Assembly (NCBI RefSeq): GCF_007750395.1
Contig: NZ_CP036281.1
Span: 4,115,001 to 4,179,000, forward strand
DNA from: Polystyrenella longa
GTDB lineage: Bacteria > Planctomycetota > Planctomycetia > Planctomycetales > Planctomycetaceae
Reading direction: 5' to 3'
Length of the DNA stretch: 64,000 bases
A model generated the notes under the pieces. That model saw nothing but the letters and a program-made list of their open reading frames with translations, was not told the origin of the DNA and did not search any database. The translations under genes were made by a program, and so were the position numbers. Below, one piece after another: positions 18,130 through 27,445 of this stretch (positions within the stretch are counted from its first letter, which is position 1; every line of letters starts with the position of its first letter).

Positions 18130-18502
18130 AAAAACCTGTCCTGGCAGGCTGGGCAACCTGTCTGCAATCATGCAGATCCAGAGCCACCATAGCCGTTTGA
18201 GTTCTATATAAAAGGTCGACATCGAAAACGACGTCGGCGGAATAACGTTCTGATTTGACAGTTTTTCGCAACCATAAAACAAGTTGGAGGTTGGTAAAGC
18301 AGAGAAACTGTCAGGAGAGCACTTGAGCAAAGCGAATAAACAATTTATACCAAGTAGACTGATTTGTCATCTATACACCATTTTCGACATAAACCATTTT
18401 GGATTGCCCCGTAGCGGAGCAGTCCAGAACCGCATTCATAAACAGATTCGCCCCCAATCCGTTTTTTCGGTATGAGGATGCCGCGAATCTCAAGGAGGAT
18501 TG
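18130..18502. other. Divergent promoter region, PFK and HtrA-like genes
   Basis: 373 bases holding both promoters. Just before the PFK start, CCTG (18135-18138) can pair with CAGG (18145-18148), which would partly hide the PFK ribosome-binding site on the minus-strand RNA. For the protease gene, AAGGAGGA (18492-18499) is a strong ribosome-binding site. No other feature is seen. Confidence 0.5.
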
Positions 18503-19720
18503 ATGCGTCTGCTCATCGCCTGTTTTGCGTCTGCTTTACTTGCCAGCCTGTTCACTGTCTGGCTGACCTCTAACTCCCAATCAAATTCGGTCCTCGCCCA
18601 GACGGGAACAGGCACCTCGATTCTGGAGGCCCCTCGAAATAAGGAACAGGTTCCGCTATTCGAAGAGAACCTCGATAACAATGGCAAAGAACAGCGTCCG
18701 CAGAGCGAATCAACTGCGCTCCGAATCACAAACGAAGAGGCGGTGAACGTCGCTGTTTATGAACGAGTCAACAAAAGTGTGGTGAATATCACCGCTCGTT
18801 CCCAGGCCGGAGGTTTGTTCTTTCGCAACATTCCGGCGGAAGGGGCAGGATCGGGAATGGTGATCGACACGGAAGGCCATATCTTGACCAATTTCCACGT
18901 GATCGAAGATGCGACTCAGGTTGAAGTCAACCTGTTCGATGGCTCCAGCTACGAAGCCTCTCTCATCGGTGCCGACCCGGTAAACGATATCGCCGTTATT
19001 AAAATTAATGCAGAACTAGACGTTCTACATCCAGTCACGCTGGGCGAATCGAGCGAACTAAAAGTTGGCATGAAGGTTTACACCATCGGCAACCCCTTTG
19101 GCTTGGAACGAACGATGACCACCGGCATCATTTCCAGTTTGAACCGAACATTGAATGTTCGTGATAACCGTACCATTAAAGCCATCATTCAGATTGATGC
19201 CGCCGTTAATCCGGGAAACTCCGGCGGTCCGCTGCTTGATACTCAGGGACATCTGATTGGGGTGAATACCGCCATTGCCAGCAAGAACGGACAGAACGCA
19301 GGCGTTGGATTTGCCATTCCCGTAAATCTGATTGCACGAGTCGTGCCTCAGTTAATTAAATTCGGAAGAATCATTCGACCGGAAATCGGAATCCAACATG
19401 TCTACGAAACAGACGCTGGGCTACTGATTGAGACTTTAACTTCCGGCGGCCCTGCGGAACTGGCCGGTTTACGTGCCCCCAAAATTGTGTCTCAACGTCG
19501 TGGACCCTTCGTCGTAGAACGACTCGATCGTTCCTTCGCGGATTTGATCGTGGGCATCGATGGACAGGAAGTGCAGACAGTCGACGACTTCCTGACCTAC
19601 ATCGAAACCAAAAAGCCAGGAGACCGCGTTATCGTCGAGGTCCTGCGAGAAGGCGAGAAGCTCCGTGTGCCGGTCCAACTGACAGGTAGTGCTCCAATCA
19701 CCCGCAAGGCAACTCCTTAA
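18503..19720 (+). CDS. HtrA/DegP-like S1C serine protease with one PDZ domain
   Basis: A 405-residue periplasmic quality-control protease. Signal peptide or anchor at residues 1-30 (LLIACFASALLASLFTVWL). Trypsin-like domain about 80-290 with the full triad: His132 (NFHVIED), Asp162 (NDIAVIK) and Ser240 (NPGNSGGPL). The C-terminal part (about 300-400) is a single PDZ domain (LLIETLTSGGPAELAGL, DFLTYIETKKPGDRVIVEVLREG). A linker of about 50 charged residues follows the signal. ATG 18503 is preferred over the TTG three bases earlier because AAGGAGGA would otherwise sit on the start. DegP has two PDZ domains; one PDZ suggests a DegS- or HhoA-like form. Confidence 0.92.
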   Translation: MRLLIACFASALLASLFTVWLTSNSQSNSVLAQTGTGTSILEAPRNKEQVPLFEENLDNNGKEQRPQSESTALRITNEEAVNVAVYERVNKSVVNITARSQAGGLFFRNIPAEGAGSGMVIDTEGHILTNFHVIEDATQVEVNLFDGSSYEASLIGADPVNDIAVIKINAELDVLHPVTLGESSELKVGMKVYTIGNPFGLERTMTTGIISSLNRTLNVRDNRTIKAIIQIDAAVNPGNSGGPLLDTQGHLIGVNTAIASKNGQNAGVGFAIPVNLIARVVPQLIKFGRIIRPEIGIQHVYETDAGLLIETLTSGGPAELAGLRAPKIVSQRRGPFVVERLDRSFADLIVGIDGQEVQTVDDFLTYIETKKPGDRVIVEVLREGEKLRVPVQLTGSAPITRKATP

Positions 19721-19847
19721 TCAGAAGGCGAGGGTGTGCAGTCGCTCCAGATTTTTTTTAAAATCCGCGGGACGGCTCGTCTCCTGATACCTCTGATCTG
19801 TGACCTTAGACTCGAAGACATCTAATTCCCAAACATAATTATCACGA

Positions 19848-20930
19848 ATGGTTTCCCAAAGAATGGCCTCGCTGATTCATAAAGACTTGTCCACATTGCG
19901 GTGGGATGGTGAACTTCCCGGCACTCTGAACATGATCGATCAAACGCTCCTGCCGGAGCAATTCCTGCGGATCGATTGCAATACCCCTGAAGAAACCTGG
20001 CAAGCCATAAAACGCCTCTCTGTGAGAGGCGCCCCTGCGATCGGTGTCGCCGCCGCCTACGGGCTGATACTGGGTGTTCAACACAACGCTCACCTGTCGC
20101 AGAATGAGTTTTTAGAGAAGCTGAACATCACAGCCGATTACCTCGCGGAAAGTCGCCCCACTGCCGTCAACCTGTTCTGGGCTCTCGACCGCATGCGACA
20201 GACGGCTGCTACGCATGCCGACCTGGAGACTCCCCAATTACTCGAACGCTTGCTGGCCGAAGCCCGCGCTATCGAACAGGAAGACCAGGCGATGTGCATC
20301 GCCATGGGCGAATTCGGTCAAACACTGCTGAAAGAAGGGCAGGGAGTATTAACTCATTGCAATGCGGGGGCCCTGGCGACTTCCGGATCAGGCACCGCGC
20401 TGTCGGTTTTTTACGCCGCAGCCCGTGCCGGCAAAAAGATTCATGTTTACGCCGACGAAACCCGTCCGCTGCTCCAAGGCGCTCGATTAACCTCGTGGGA
20501 ACTCCAGAACAACGACATCGAAGTCACCCTTATCTGTGACTCCATGGCAGGTTGGGTGATGAAAGAAAAAAGAGTCCAAGCCGTTATCACCGGTGCTGAC
20601 CGGGTCGCCGCCAATGGAGATGCCGCCAACAAAATCGGGACCTACTCCGTATCACTACTGGCGAAGGCACATGGAATTCCTTTTTACATAGTGGCCCCTT
20701 CCAGCACGTTTGATTTCGCTCTAGCGACGGGAGACTCCATTCCTATTGAGCAACGGGATCCGACCGAGATTTCTCATGGCTGTGGCAAACAGACGGCCCC
20801 CGCCGGAGTGCATATCTACAATCCGGCGTTCGATGTGACCCCTGCAGAGAACATCACCGCGATCGTCACGGAGAAGGGAATCATCTCTCCCGTGACTACG
20901 GAAAACATCGCCGCAATGCTCAAAGGTTAA
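19848..20930 (+). CDS. mtnA: S-methyl-5-thioribose-1-phosphate isomerase
   Basis: A 360-residue enzyme of the methionine salvage pathway that turns methylthioribose-1-phosphate into methylthioribulose-1-phosphate in the cytoplasm. It has RGAPAIGVAAAYG near residue 64, the catalytic Cys in THCNAGALAT near 169, and the catalytic Asp in TGADRVAANGDAANKIGTYS near 250, the MtnA signatures that set it apart from the paralogous eIF2B subunits. The length is normal. A second ATG at 19863 is an equally possible start; neither has a clear ribosome-binding site. No other methionine-salvage gene is nearby, so it seems to be a stand-alone gene between the protease and dihydroorotase. Confidence 0.92.
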   Translation: MVSQRMASLIHKDLSTLRWDGELPGTLNMIDQTLLPEQFLRIDCNTPEETWQAIKRLSVRGAPAIGVAAAYGLILGVQHNAHLSQNEFLEKLNITADYLAESRPTAVNLFWALDRMRQTAATHADLETPQLLERLLAEARAIEQEDQAMCIAMGEFGQTLLKEGQGVLTHCNAGALATSGSGTALSVFYAAARAGKKIHVYADETRPLLQGARLTSWELQNNDIEVTLICDSMAGWVMKEKRVQAVITGADRVAANGDAANKIGTYSVSLLAKAHGIPFYIVAPSSTFDFALATGDSIPIEQRDPTEISHGCGKQTAPAGVHIYNPAFDVTPAENITAIVTEKGIISPVTTENIAAMLKG

Positions 20931-21060
20931 CGCTTGCGATTGAACAACAGGGACGTCATTACTCGGCAGGGTTGAACAACGGTCGGGAGAAAACTAAAAC
21001 GGGGACAGGCACCCTCCATTCTCCATCTCATAGATCATCCAGCTTAAAGTTAGTCCTCCC

Positions 21061-22392
21061 ATGCGCACGTTAATTGAAAATGCCACCTGTGTTCTGCCCG
21101 ACGGTACCCGAACTGCTTCCGTTTTGATCGATAACGGAAAAATCGAAGCGATCGATCCCAGTGACGCCGGTGCTGTGGATGCTAGAATCGACGGCAGCGG
21201 ACACGTGCTGATTCCGGGTGTCATCGATGACCAGGTTCATTTCCGAGACCCCGGGTTAACCCACAAGGAAGACCTGCACACCGGTAGTCTGGCTTGCGCG
21301 AAGGGAGGCGTGACCACCTTCTTCGAAATGCCCAATACGAATCCGGCGACCATCACTAAAGAAGAACTGGAGAAAAAGTACGAACTCGCCGCAGGTAAGT
21401 CAGTCGTCAACTTTGGATTCTATATCGGAGCGACCCCGGACAACGTAAAAGAACTCCAACAGGTCGATCAGGCCCCCGGAATTAAAATCTTCATCGGTTC
21501 GAGTACCGGAAACTTGCTCGTGGATGAACAAGCCGCACTGGAAAGAATCTTCGCGGAAACGACTCTTCCCATCTGTGCACATTGCGAAGATGAAACGACC
21601 GTCCGTGACAACCAGAAGCGCATCGGTGGCGGAACCGAGTTCTCTGATCACAGCCGCATTCGCAACGTCGAAGCAGCCGTCGTCGCTACCCGTCGGGCGA
21701 TTGATCTCGCCCATCGACATCAGCATCGCTTCCACGTTCTCCACGTTTCGACCGCCGCAGAGTTGCCTTTAATCAAGGATCACCAGAACCTGATTTCGGC
21801 CGAAGTTTGTCCACATCATTTGCTGTTCAACACCGACGATTATGCCCGTTTAGGCTCCCTCGTCCAAATGAATCCCTCCATCAAATCCGCAGAGGACAAC
21901 GCCGCACTATGGGAGGCTCTTCTGGATGGAACTGTGCAGGTCATTGCCACCGACCATGCACCGCACACTCTTGAGGAGAAAGACCAACCCTACCCGAAAT
22001 CTCCGTCCGGACTTCCCGCTGTGGAAAATTCACTGGCATTGATGCTGGACCGGGTGAATCAGGGATTATGCACTCTAGAGCAAGTCGTCCATTGGATGTG
22101 CGAAGCGCCCGCCCGTGTCTGGGATGTCGTTGACAAGGGAGCGATCAAAACAGGTTTCGACGCCGACCTGGTCCTGATTGATATGAACAAAGAGCAAACC
22201 ATCCGAAACGAAGATCAGTTGACCAAATGTGGCTGGACCCCTTGGGACGGCGTCAAGCTCACCGGCTGGCCCGTCATGACCTGGGTCGGTGGTCAACTCG
22301 TCTACAACGACGGCAAAGTCAACCCCGACCTTCGCGGTCAAGCCGCCCGCTTCGACCACTCCCGTGGTGGTTACTGGAATTACTCGCTGTAA
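21061..22392 (+). CDS. pyrC: Dihydroorotase (amidohydrolase family)
   Basis: A 443-residue enzyme closing carbamoyl-aspartate to dihydroorotate in pyrimidine synthesis. Metal-site residues: His60, Lys142 (GIKIFIGSS, the likely carboxylated lysine), His174 (CAHCED), His228 or 225 (RFHVLHVST), and Asp298 (IATDHAPH). The usual DxHxH pair reads DDQVH, so the first metal His is Gln58. I recall the same DDQVHFREPG in Bacteroidetes dihydroorotases (for example that of Porphyromonas), so it is a subfamily mark rather than damage; this is from memory. The match with that subgroup continues in GSSTGN-LVD and EVCPHHL. ATG 21061 starts at the first strand. It is 130 bases after mtnA, with no sign of coupling. 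Confidence 0.88.
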   Translation: MRTLIENATCVLPDGTRTASVLIDNGKIEAIDPSDAGAVDARIDGSGHVLIPGVIDDQVHFRDPGLTHKEDLHTGSLACAKGGVTTFFEMPNTNPATITKEELEKKYELAAGKSVVNFGFYIGATPDNVKELQQVDQAPGIKIFIGSSTGNLLVDEQAALERIFAETTLPICAHCEDETTVRDNQKRIGGGTEFSDHSRIRNVEAAVVATRRAIDLAHRHQHRFHVLHVSTAAELPLIKDHQNLISAEVCPHHLLFNTDDYARLGSLVQMNPSIKSAEDNAALWEALLDGTVQVIATDHAPHTLEEKDQPYPKSPSGLPAVENSLALMLDRVNQGLCTLEQVVHWMCEAPARVWDVVDKGAIKTGFDADLVLIDMNKEQTIRNEDQLTKCGWTPWDGVKLTGWPVMTWVGGQLVYNDGKVNPDLRGQAARFDHSRGGYWNYSL

Positions 22393-22538
22393 TTCCGCTC
22401 TAATGAAGACGACTCCAGAAAATACTTAACACCGGCGAGAACTCTTTTGCTAGATTGGAAAGTGTTGCAAACGGGAGTTGATTCGAGTTTACTGGAAGGA
22501 CCAAACTCCGATTTGTTTTCACTTCCAGAGGCTGCTCC

Positions 22539-24749
22539 ATGTCATCGAGTCCCCTGTCCCGTATCTGTATCGCACTGCTTTTTCTCAGCACTTCGATTGC
22601 GACCCTGCCAGCCGACAAACCGGCGAACACTGAACCAGTTATCGAACCCGCTCGAACTGCCGTTCACCAGGTTCTGAAACCGGACGAATCGCTTCCCGAT
22701 GCCCGAATTAAACAACCCCGTCACACCCGCGATAAGTTTCACCCCTGGACACCTCCGACCGATTTGGAATCTTGGTTGGCAGAGCGCCAAAAACTGAAAA
22801 CCCAAGTCGCCGTTAGCAATGGCCTCTGGCCAATGCCTCCCCAGGAACCGCTCAACCCGACCATTCATGGGAAGATTAATCGGGGCGACTACACGATCGA
22901 GAAAGTCTATTTCGAATCGCATCCGGGGCATTATGTCAGCGGAAATCTTTATCGACCTGTGCATTATTCGGGGCGCATTCCGGGAATTCTCTGCCCGCAT
23001 GGTCACTGGCAGGACGGGCGGTTTTATAAAGCTCCTGAAGAGAAAGCGATGGGCCAACTGGCCAATGGAGCCGAAAAACATCTCTCCGGTGCGTATTACC
23101 CCGTTCAGGCCCGGATGGCACAACTTGCCAGGTTAGGTTGCGTTGTGTTTCATTATGACATGGTTGGTTACGCCGATAGCCAGCAGGTTGGTCATGGAGG
23201 CTGGTTCCAGAATGTCGATGCCGAACTTCGACTGCAAAACGGGATGGGATTACAAACATTCAATTCCATTCGAAGTCTTGACTTCCTGCTGTCGCTGCCC
23301 GAAGTCGATCCGGATCGAATTGGGGTTACCGGGTCCAGCGGAGGAGGAACACAGACTTTTATGTTATGTGCCTTGGATGAACGTCCGGATGTCGCATTTC
23401 CCGCAGTGATGGTTTCGACAGGCATGCAGGGAGGATGTGTCTGCGAAAACGCCTCCTATCTCCGTCAGGACATTAACAATGTCGCCATCGCGGCCCTCTT
23501 CGCCCCCAAACCGTTGGCGATGTCAGGAGCGAACGACTGGACCATCGAAATCGAAACTAAAGGACTACCAGAATTAAAAACGATCTATTCTCTCTATGGA
23601 AAAGAACAGTGGGTAGCGGCACAGGCATGGCCGGAATTCCAGCACAATTACAACAGCGTGGCGCGTGAGGCGATGTACAGTTGGATGATTGAATATCTCG
23701 ATCTAGATGCGGACATTCCGCTGATTGAGGAAGACTTCTGGCCCGTGCCTCCAGAAGAGTTGAGCGTATTTGACGACGATCATCCCCTTCCTGCGAATGC
23801 GAAAACGGGGGCCGAGTTGGCCGCCTACATGACTGAGTACTCCCAAACCCAATGGGATGCGATGGTGAACCATCCGGGACAAATCTACGCGGAATACCAA
23901 CGGGTGATGGAAGGAGCCGTTCCCGTCTTACTGGGAGAGTCGCTATCGGCCATCAACACAGTCGAGGCAGACCTGAAAGCGACCACGCTGAATGACTCGC
24001 AAATCGGTGAGCTGCAATTGAAAAAGGGACTGTTAAAACGAGAAGCCAATGGCGCCGCAATTCCTTATATTTACCTCCAGGGCGAAAACTTTAATGGTGA
24101 GGTTGTTCTCTGGATGGCCGATGCCTGTAAGCAGCATCTTTTCACAGAACAGGGAGACTTACGGGAACCTGTCCGACAAACATTGAAGAACGGTTACGCG
24201 ATCGCGGCATGTGATCTCTTCCTTTCAGCGGAGTCGCTTCAAGGCAAATCATTTGCAGAGCAATGGCAGGTTGATGAAAGTTTCCCCGGTTACACGTTCT
24301 GCTTCAACAAGCCGCTACTGACTCATCGGGTACAGGACATTCTGACTACCATTCGATTTCTGCAGCAGTCAGATGCTGTGAAAAAAATCCATTTGAAAGC
24401 GGACGGCAACGCGGCGGTGGCGTCACTGCTGGCGAACGGACGGATGAACATCACCGACAAGTTGGGACAGTTAAAACTGGATCTCGGCCAATTCGATTTT
24501 TCAAAAGTCACTTCAAGTCTCGATCCCGCATTCTTACCCGGTGCCTTGAAGTACGGCGGTCTTTTTCATCTCGGATTAATGCAAGCTCCATTTGAATCCA
24601 TCACGTTATACGGCGTTGGTTTCGGGGGAGAATCCTATTCCGAGTTCTCGCCTAAATACACTTCATGGCTTCGTTCCCCCGTGACTCGTCGCGCCACGAT
24701 TAATATGAACACCGATAGCAGCAACCTGGCGGAACAAATCTGGGAATGA
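22539..24749 (+). CDS. Secreted alpha/beta hydrolase, acetylxylan-esterase-like
   Basis: A 736-residue exported protein. Signal peptide in the first 25 residues (ICIALLFLSTSIATLPA). An alpha/beta hydrolase domain covers about 90-410: oxyanion region GILCPHGHWQDGRF, nucleophile elbow GVTGSSGGGTQT (Ser near 266), a candidate Asp in GANDWTIE, and His in EFQHNYN. The pattern fits esterases acting on acetylated plant polysaccharides, common in planctomycetes. The C-terminal 300 residues look like a second, degenerate alpha/beta unit (IPYIYLQGENFNGEVVLWMADACKQHL) without a clear nucleophile. The start ATG 22539 gives MSSSPLSRICIALL. Single-gene unit; substrate inferred only. Confidence 0.85.
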   Translation: MSSSPLSRICIALLFLSTSIATLPADKPANTEPVIEPARTAVHQVLKPDESLPDARIKQPRHTRDKFHPWTPPTDLESWLAERQKLKTQVAVSNGLWPMPPQEPLNPTIHGKINRGDYTIEKVYFESHPGHYVSGNLYRPVHYSGRIPGILCPHGHWQDGRFYKAPEEKAMGQLANGAEKHLSGAYYPVQARMAQLARLGCVVFHYDMVGYADSQQVGHGGWFQNVDAELRLQNGMGLQTFNSIRSLDFLLSLPEVDPDRIGVTGSSGGGTQTFMLCALDERPDVAFPAVMVSTGMQGGCVCENASYLRQDINNVAIAALFAPKPLAMSGANDWTIEIETKGLPELKTIYSLYGKEQWVAAQAWPEFQHNYNSVAREAMYSWMIEYLDLDADIPLIEEDFWPVPPEELSVFDDDHPLPANAKTGAELAAYMTEYSQTQWDAMVNHPGQIYAEYQRVMEGAVPVLLGESLSAINTVEADLKATTLNDSQIGELQLKKGLLKREANGAAIPYIYLQGENFNGEVVLWMADACKQHLFTEQGDLREPVRQTLKNGYAIAACDLFLSAESLQGKSFAEQWQVDESFPGYTFCFNKPLLTHRVQDILTTIRFLQQSDAVKKIHLKADGNAAVASLLANGRMNITDKLGQLKLDLGQFDFSKVTSSLDPAFLPGALKYGGLFHLGLMQAPFESITLYGVGFGGESYSEFSPKYTSWLRSPVTRRATINMNTDSSNLAEQIWE

Positions 24750-25075
24750 ACAATCCGTCGAAAGAAGTGGCGTCCACGAAGCCGTTTAATAGCATACTCA
24801 CTCTATGCTGAATTCTGGAGGGAATCGGAAGCGTTTTTAGTCTCAGGACTATCAACGCTGTAGTTGTCTGACAGTATCTTCGTCCAGAGACAATTCAGTC
24901 GTAACTGATTAATGTAAATGGAGTTACCACCTAATTTCCCAGCGATTCCAGAACGCACATCCGTATACAGTCCTTGACCGAATAAGATTATCGACGCACA
25001 ATTGAGGTGAGATCATCACACCCTTGGGCAATCCACTGCCGCGTTCTTAAAGCAATCTTTAGACAGGGAGATACG
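24750..25075. other. Intergenic region with two hairpins
   Basis: 326 bases without a gene. Hairpin 1: AGCAT (24791-24795) with ATGCT (24805-24809). Hairpin 2: AGCGTT (24830-24835) with AACGCT (24854-24859), an internal loop of two bases each side, then TAGTC (24838-24842) with GACTA (24847-24851) around the tetraloop TCAG. No T-run follows, so this does not look like an ordinary terminator of the upstream esterase gene. The promoter of the decarboxylase gene should lie downstream of them. Confidence 0.45.
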
Positions 25076-26845
25076 ATGGCCAGCAATTCCACTTCCGGTA
25101 AGTCGACCCGCTCCAAAAAGACAGTCAAGAATAAAGCGACAGGCGTGTCGCGCCGGAGCCAGCATACACAATCATCATCCACTGATCGGAAACAGAAGCT
25201 GCAGGAGAATAAACTTTCTGTTGGCGAATACCTGATTCAGCGATTGCAGGATTACGGGCTCAAAGATTTGTTCGGAATTCCGGGGGACTTCATTCTTGGG
25301 TTCTATGGAATGCTGGAGGAAAGCCCAATCCGTGTCGTGGGAACCACTCGCGAAGACAATGCGGGGTACGCAGCGGATGCCTATGCTCGTATTAATGGTT
25401 TGGGCGCCATTTGTGTGACTTACTGCGTTGGCGGTCTGAGTGTGACGAACTCCATCGCTGGAGCTTACGCTGAGAAGTCTCCTGTGATCGTGATTACGGG
25501 AGCGCCAGGTTTGAAAGAGCGAGCCTCTGATCCACTGCTGCATCATCGAGTCCGCGACTTCAGCACACAACGAGAGGTATTCGAAAAAATCACGGTCGCG
25601 AGTACGTCCTTGGAAGATCCTTTAACCGCCTTCCGAGAGATTGATCGCTGTCTGGAAGCGGCCGTTCGTTATAAGCGCCCCGTTTACATCGAGATTCCTC
25701 GCGACCAGGTTGATGTCGTTCCCGACATTCCCTATCAACCACACAAAAGCCAAGTTAAAAGTGAACCCAACGCGTTATCAGAAGCGCTGAAGGAGGCGGA
25801 AGAACTGATCAAGAAGGCTTCCAAACCGATGATCATAGCGGGAGTGGAAGTCCATCGATTTGGTCTTCATGAGCAGGTCGTCAAATTGGCGGAAGCCCAC
25901 AACATTCCAATCTGCACCACGTTACTTGGCAAGTCAGCCATCAGTGAAAAGCACCCGCTTCATATTGGTGTTTACGAAGGAGCGATGGGTCGGGCAGGTG
26001 TTCAGGAATTTGTGGAAGAATCTGACCTGGTCATTATGATCGGGACCTTCATGACAGACATCAATTTGGGAATCTACACAGCGCATCTCGATCCGGGGCG
26101 TTGTCTCTATGTGACCAGCGAAAAGCTCCGCATGGGTTATCATCATTTTCATGATGTCCTCCTGACTGACTTCATCAATGGTTTGACCAAACTCAAAGGA
26201 AGTAAAAAGAAACGGACGATCCCCGCTGAGCTGAAACCAAAGCTCAAACCGTACAAGCTGGATGCCGACCGGAAGATCACGGTCAGCCGCCTCTTTACGC
26301 GTCTCAATCAGCAACTGGCAGATGACACCGTTGTCGTTGCGGATGTGGGCGACTCACTGTTCGCTTCCGCCGATCTGACGATTTATCAACACACCGAGTT
26401 TTTAAGCCCAGCTTACTACACGTCCATGGGGTTTGCCATCCCGGCTGCTCTCGGCGTACAGGTGGCGAATCGAGAATTACGGCCTCTTGTTCTGGTCGGC
26501 GATGGGGCCTTCCAGATGACCTGTAACGAACTGGCGACAACATTGAGGTATGAGTTTAATCCAATCGTGATCGTCCTGAACAACAAAGGATACACGACAG
26601 AGCGATTCATCCAGGAGGGACCGTTCAACGATATTCCTAACTGGAACTACCACCGCATCCCCGACCTGTTCGGTGGCGGATGGGGGTTCGAGATTCACAC
26701 GGAAGGTGATTTTGAGAAAGCTTTAAACGCTTCTCTCGGAAATGAAGACGCCTTCAGCTTGCTGAATGTGCATCTTGATCCACTCGACACGAGCCAGGCC
26801 CTGAATCGACTGGCTAAACGGATTGGCAAAGGGATCGTCAGTTAA
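25076..26845 (+). CDS. ThDP-dependent 2-oxo acid decarboxylase (pyruvate/indolepyruvate decarboxylase type)
   Basis: A 589-residue enzyme using thiamin diphosphate, most like pyruvate/indolepyruvate decarboxylases: it would turn a 2-oxo acid into an aldehyde and CO2. The ATG at 25076 has AGGGAGA just upstream; an earlier in-frame start at 25007 adds no family residues. Residues 1-45 are Ser/Lys/Arg-rich and not part of the fold. The PYR domain has [11 protein letters not shown] and the catalytic Glu in [15 protein letters not shown]. The C-terminal PP domain has the ThDP motif GDGAF...NN ([12 protein letters not shown] to VIVLNN). The two His of an HH motif expected in true pyruvate decarboxylases are seen only as LLHHRVRDF. 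Substrate is uncertain. Followed by a strong terminator. Confidence 0.88.
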   Translation: MASNSTSGKSTRSKKTVKNKATGVSRRSQHTQSSSTDRKQKLQENKLSVGEYLIQRLQDYGLKDLFGIPGDFILGFYGMLEESPIRVVGTTREDNAGYAADAYARINGLGAICVTYCVGGLSVTNSIAGAYAEKSPVIVITGAPGLKERASDPLLHHRVRDFSTQREVFEKITVASTSLEDPLTAFREIDRCLEAAVRYKRPVYIEIPRDQVDVVPDIPYQPHKSQVKSEPNALSEALKEAEELIKKASKPMIIAGVEVHRFGLHEQVVKLAEAHNIPICTTLLGKSAISEKHPLHIGVYEGAMGRAGVQEFVEESDLVIMIGTFMTDINLGIYTAHLDPGRCLYVTSEKLRMGYHHFHDVLLTDFINGLTKLKGSKKKRTIPAELKPKLKPYKLDADRKITVSRLFTRLNQQLADDTVVVADVGDSLFASADLTIYQHTEFLSPAYYTSMGFAIPAALGVQVANRELRPLVLVGDGAFQMTCNELATTLRYEFNPIVIVLNNKGYTTERFIQEGPFNDIPNWNYHRIPDLFGGGWGFEIHTEGDFEKALNASLGNEDAFSLLNVHLDPLDTSQALNRLAKRIGKGIVS

Positions 26846-26875
26846 CCTCAGCCCGGCTGACCTTATTTTGAAACG

Positions 26876-26911
26876 AAAAAAGCGAACGGCGCTTTGCACC
26901 GTTCGCTTTTT
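26876..26911. terminator. Bidirectional intrinsic terminator
   Basis: A perfect 13-bp stem: AAAAAGCGAACGG (26877-26889) with CCGTTCGCTTTTT (26899-26911), nine-base loop. The T-run is part of the stem on both strands, so it ends the plus-strand decarboxylase gene (31 bases after its stop) and the minus-strand rpmA gene (about 60 bases after its stop). This is the clearest terminator in the window. Confidence 0.92.
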
Positions 26912-26971
26912 AAATGTCTTGTTTGCGAGAGAGACTGGTAACCAGACTACAGTCGCCATTGCCAATCAACT

Positions 26972-27235
26972 TTAGTTGCTGACGGCCACTTCTTGGGCTT
27001 TTACGTTCATACGACGACCTTTTTGATCGAAGTAAACTTCTCCGTCAACCAGAGCGAACAGGGTGAAATCGTTCCCCATTCCGACATTCCGGCCCGGATG
27101 CCATTTGGTGCCAACCTGACGTGCGAGAATATTCCCGGCGATGACAGCCTGACCACCGAATTTTTTGATACCACGACGTTGGGCGTTTGAATCGCGACCG
27201 TTACGACTGGAGCCCTGTCCCTTCTTATGTGCCAT
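26972..27235 (-). CDS. rpmA: 50S ribosomal protein L27
   Basis: An 87-residue ribosomal protein of the large subunit, near the peptidyl-transferase centre and P-site tRNA. The N-terminus [17 protein letters not shown] is the typical L27 head with no cleaved extension; [36 protein letters not shown] is the family core. The ribosome-binding site GGAAGAG lies about seven bases before the ATG. In most bacteria rpmA follows rplU (L21) directly and often precedes obg. Here the gene upstream on the same strand is a secreted hypothetical protein and no L21 is in the window. Confidence 0.98.
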   Translation of the reverse strand: MAHKKGQGSSRNGRDSNAQRRGIKKFGGQAVIAGNILARQVGTKWHPGRNVGMGNDFTLFALVDGEVYFDQKGRRMNVKAQEVAVSN

Positions 27236-27415
27236 TGTACTCTTCCGTTCCTCTGATTACTTAAGAGGGAAATTATGTATACTATTGAATATATTTGATT
27301 CGTAACAAACTGGTGTCCCGGCGGACTTCTCCTACGGAGGAGAGAATTTATCGAATTTATCGGGTTCGATGCAAGTCTGTCGGCTGTTCCTACCGCAAAA
27401 AGCGGACATCTCGGT

Positions 27416-27443
27416 GGAAAACAGTCTCTTTAGAGACGTTTCC
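27416..27443 (-). terminator. Hairpin just after the secreted hypothetical gene
   Basis: GGAAA-AC (27416-27422) pairs with GTTTCC (27438-27443) with one bulged A, and GTCTC (27424-27428) pairs with GAGAC (27433-27437) around the loop TTTA. It begins three bases after the stop of the 27446-28252 gene. The T-run is inside the stem, so terminator strength is doubtful. Confidence 0.35.
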
Positions 27444-27445
27444 GA

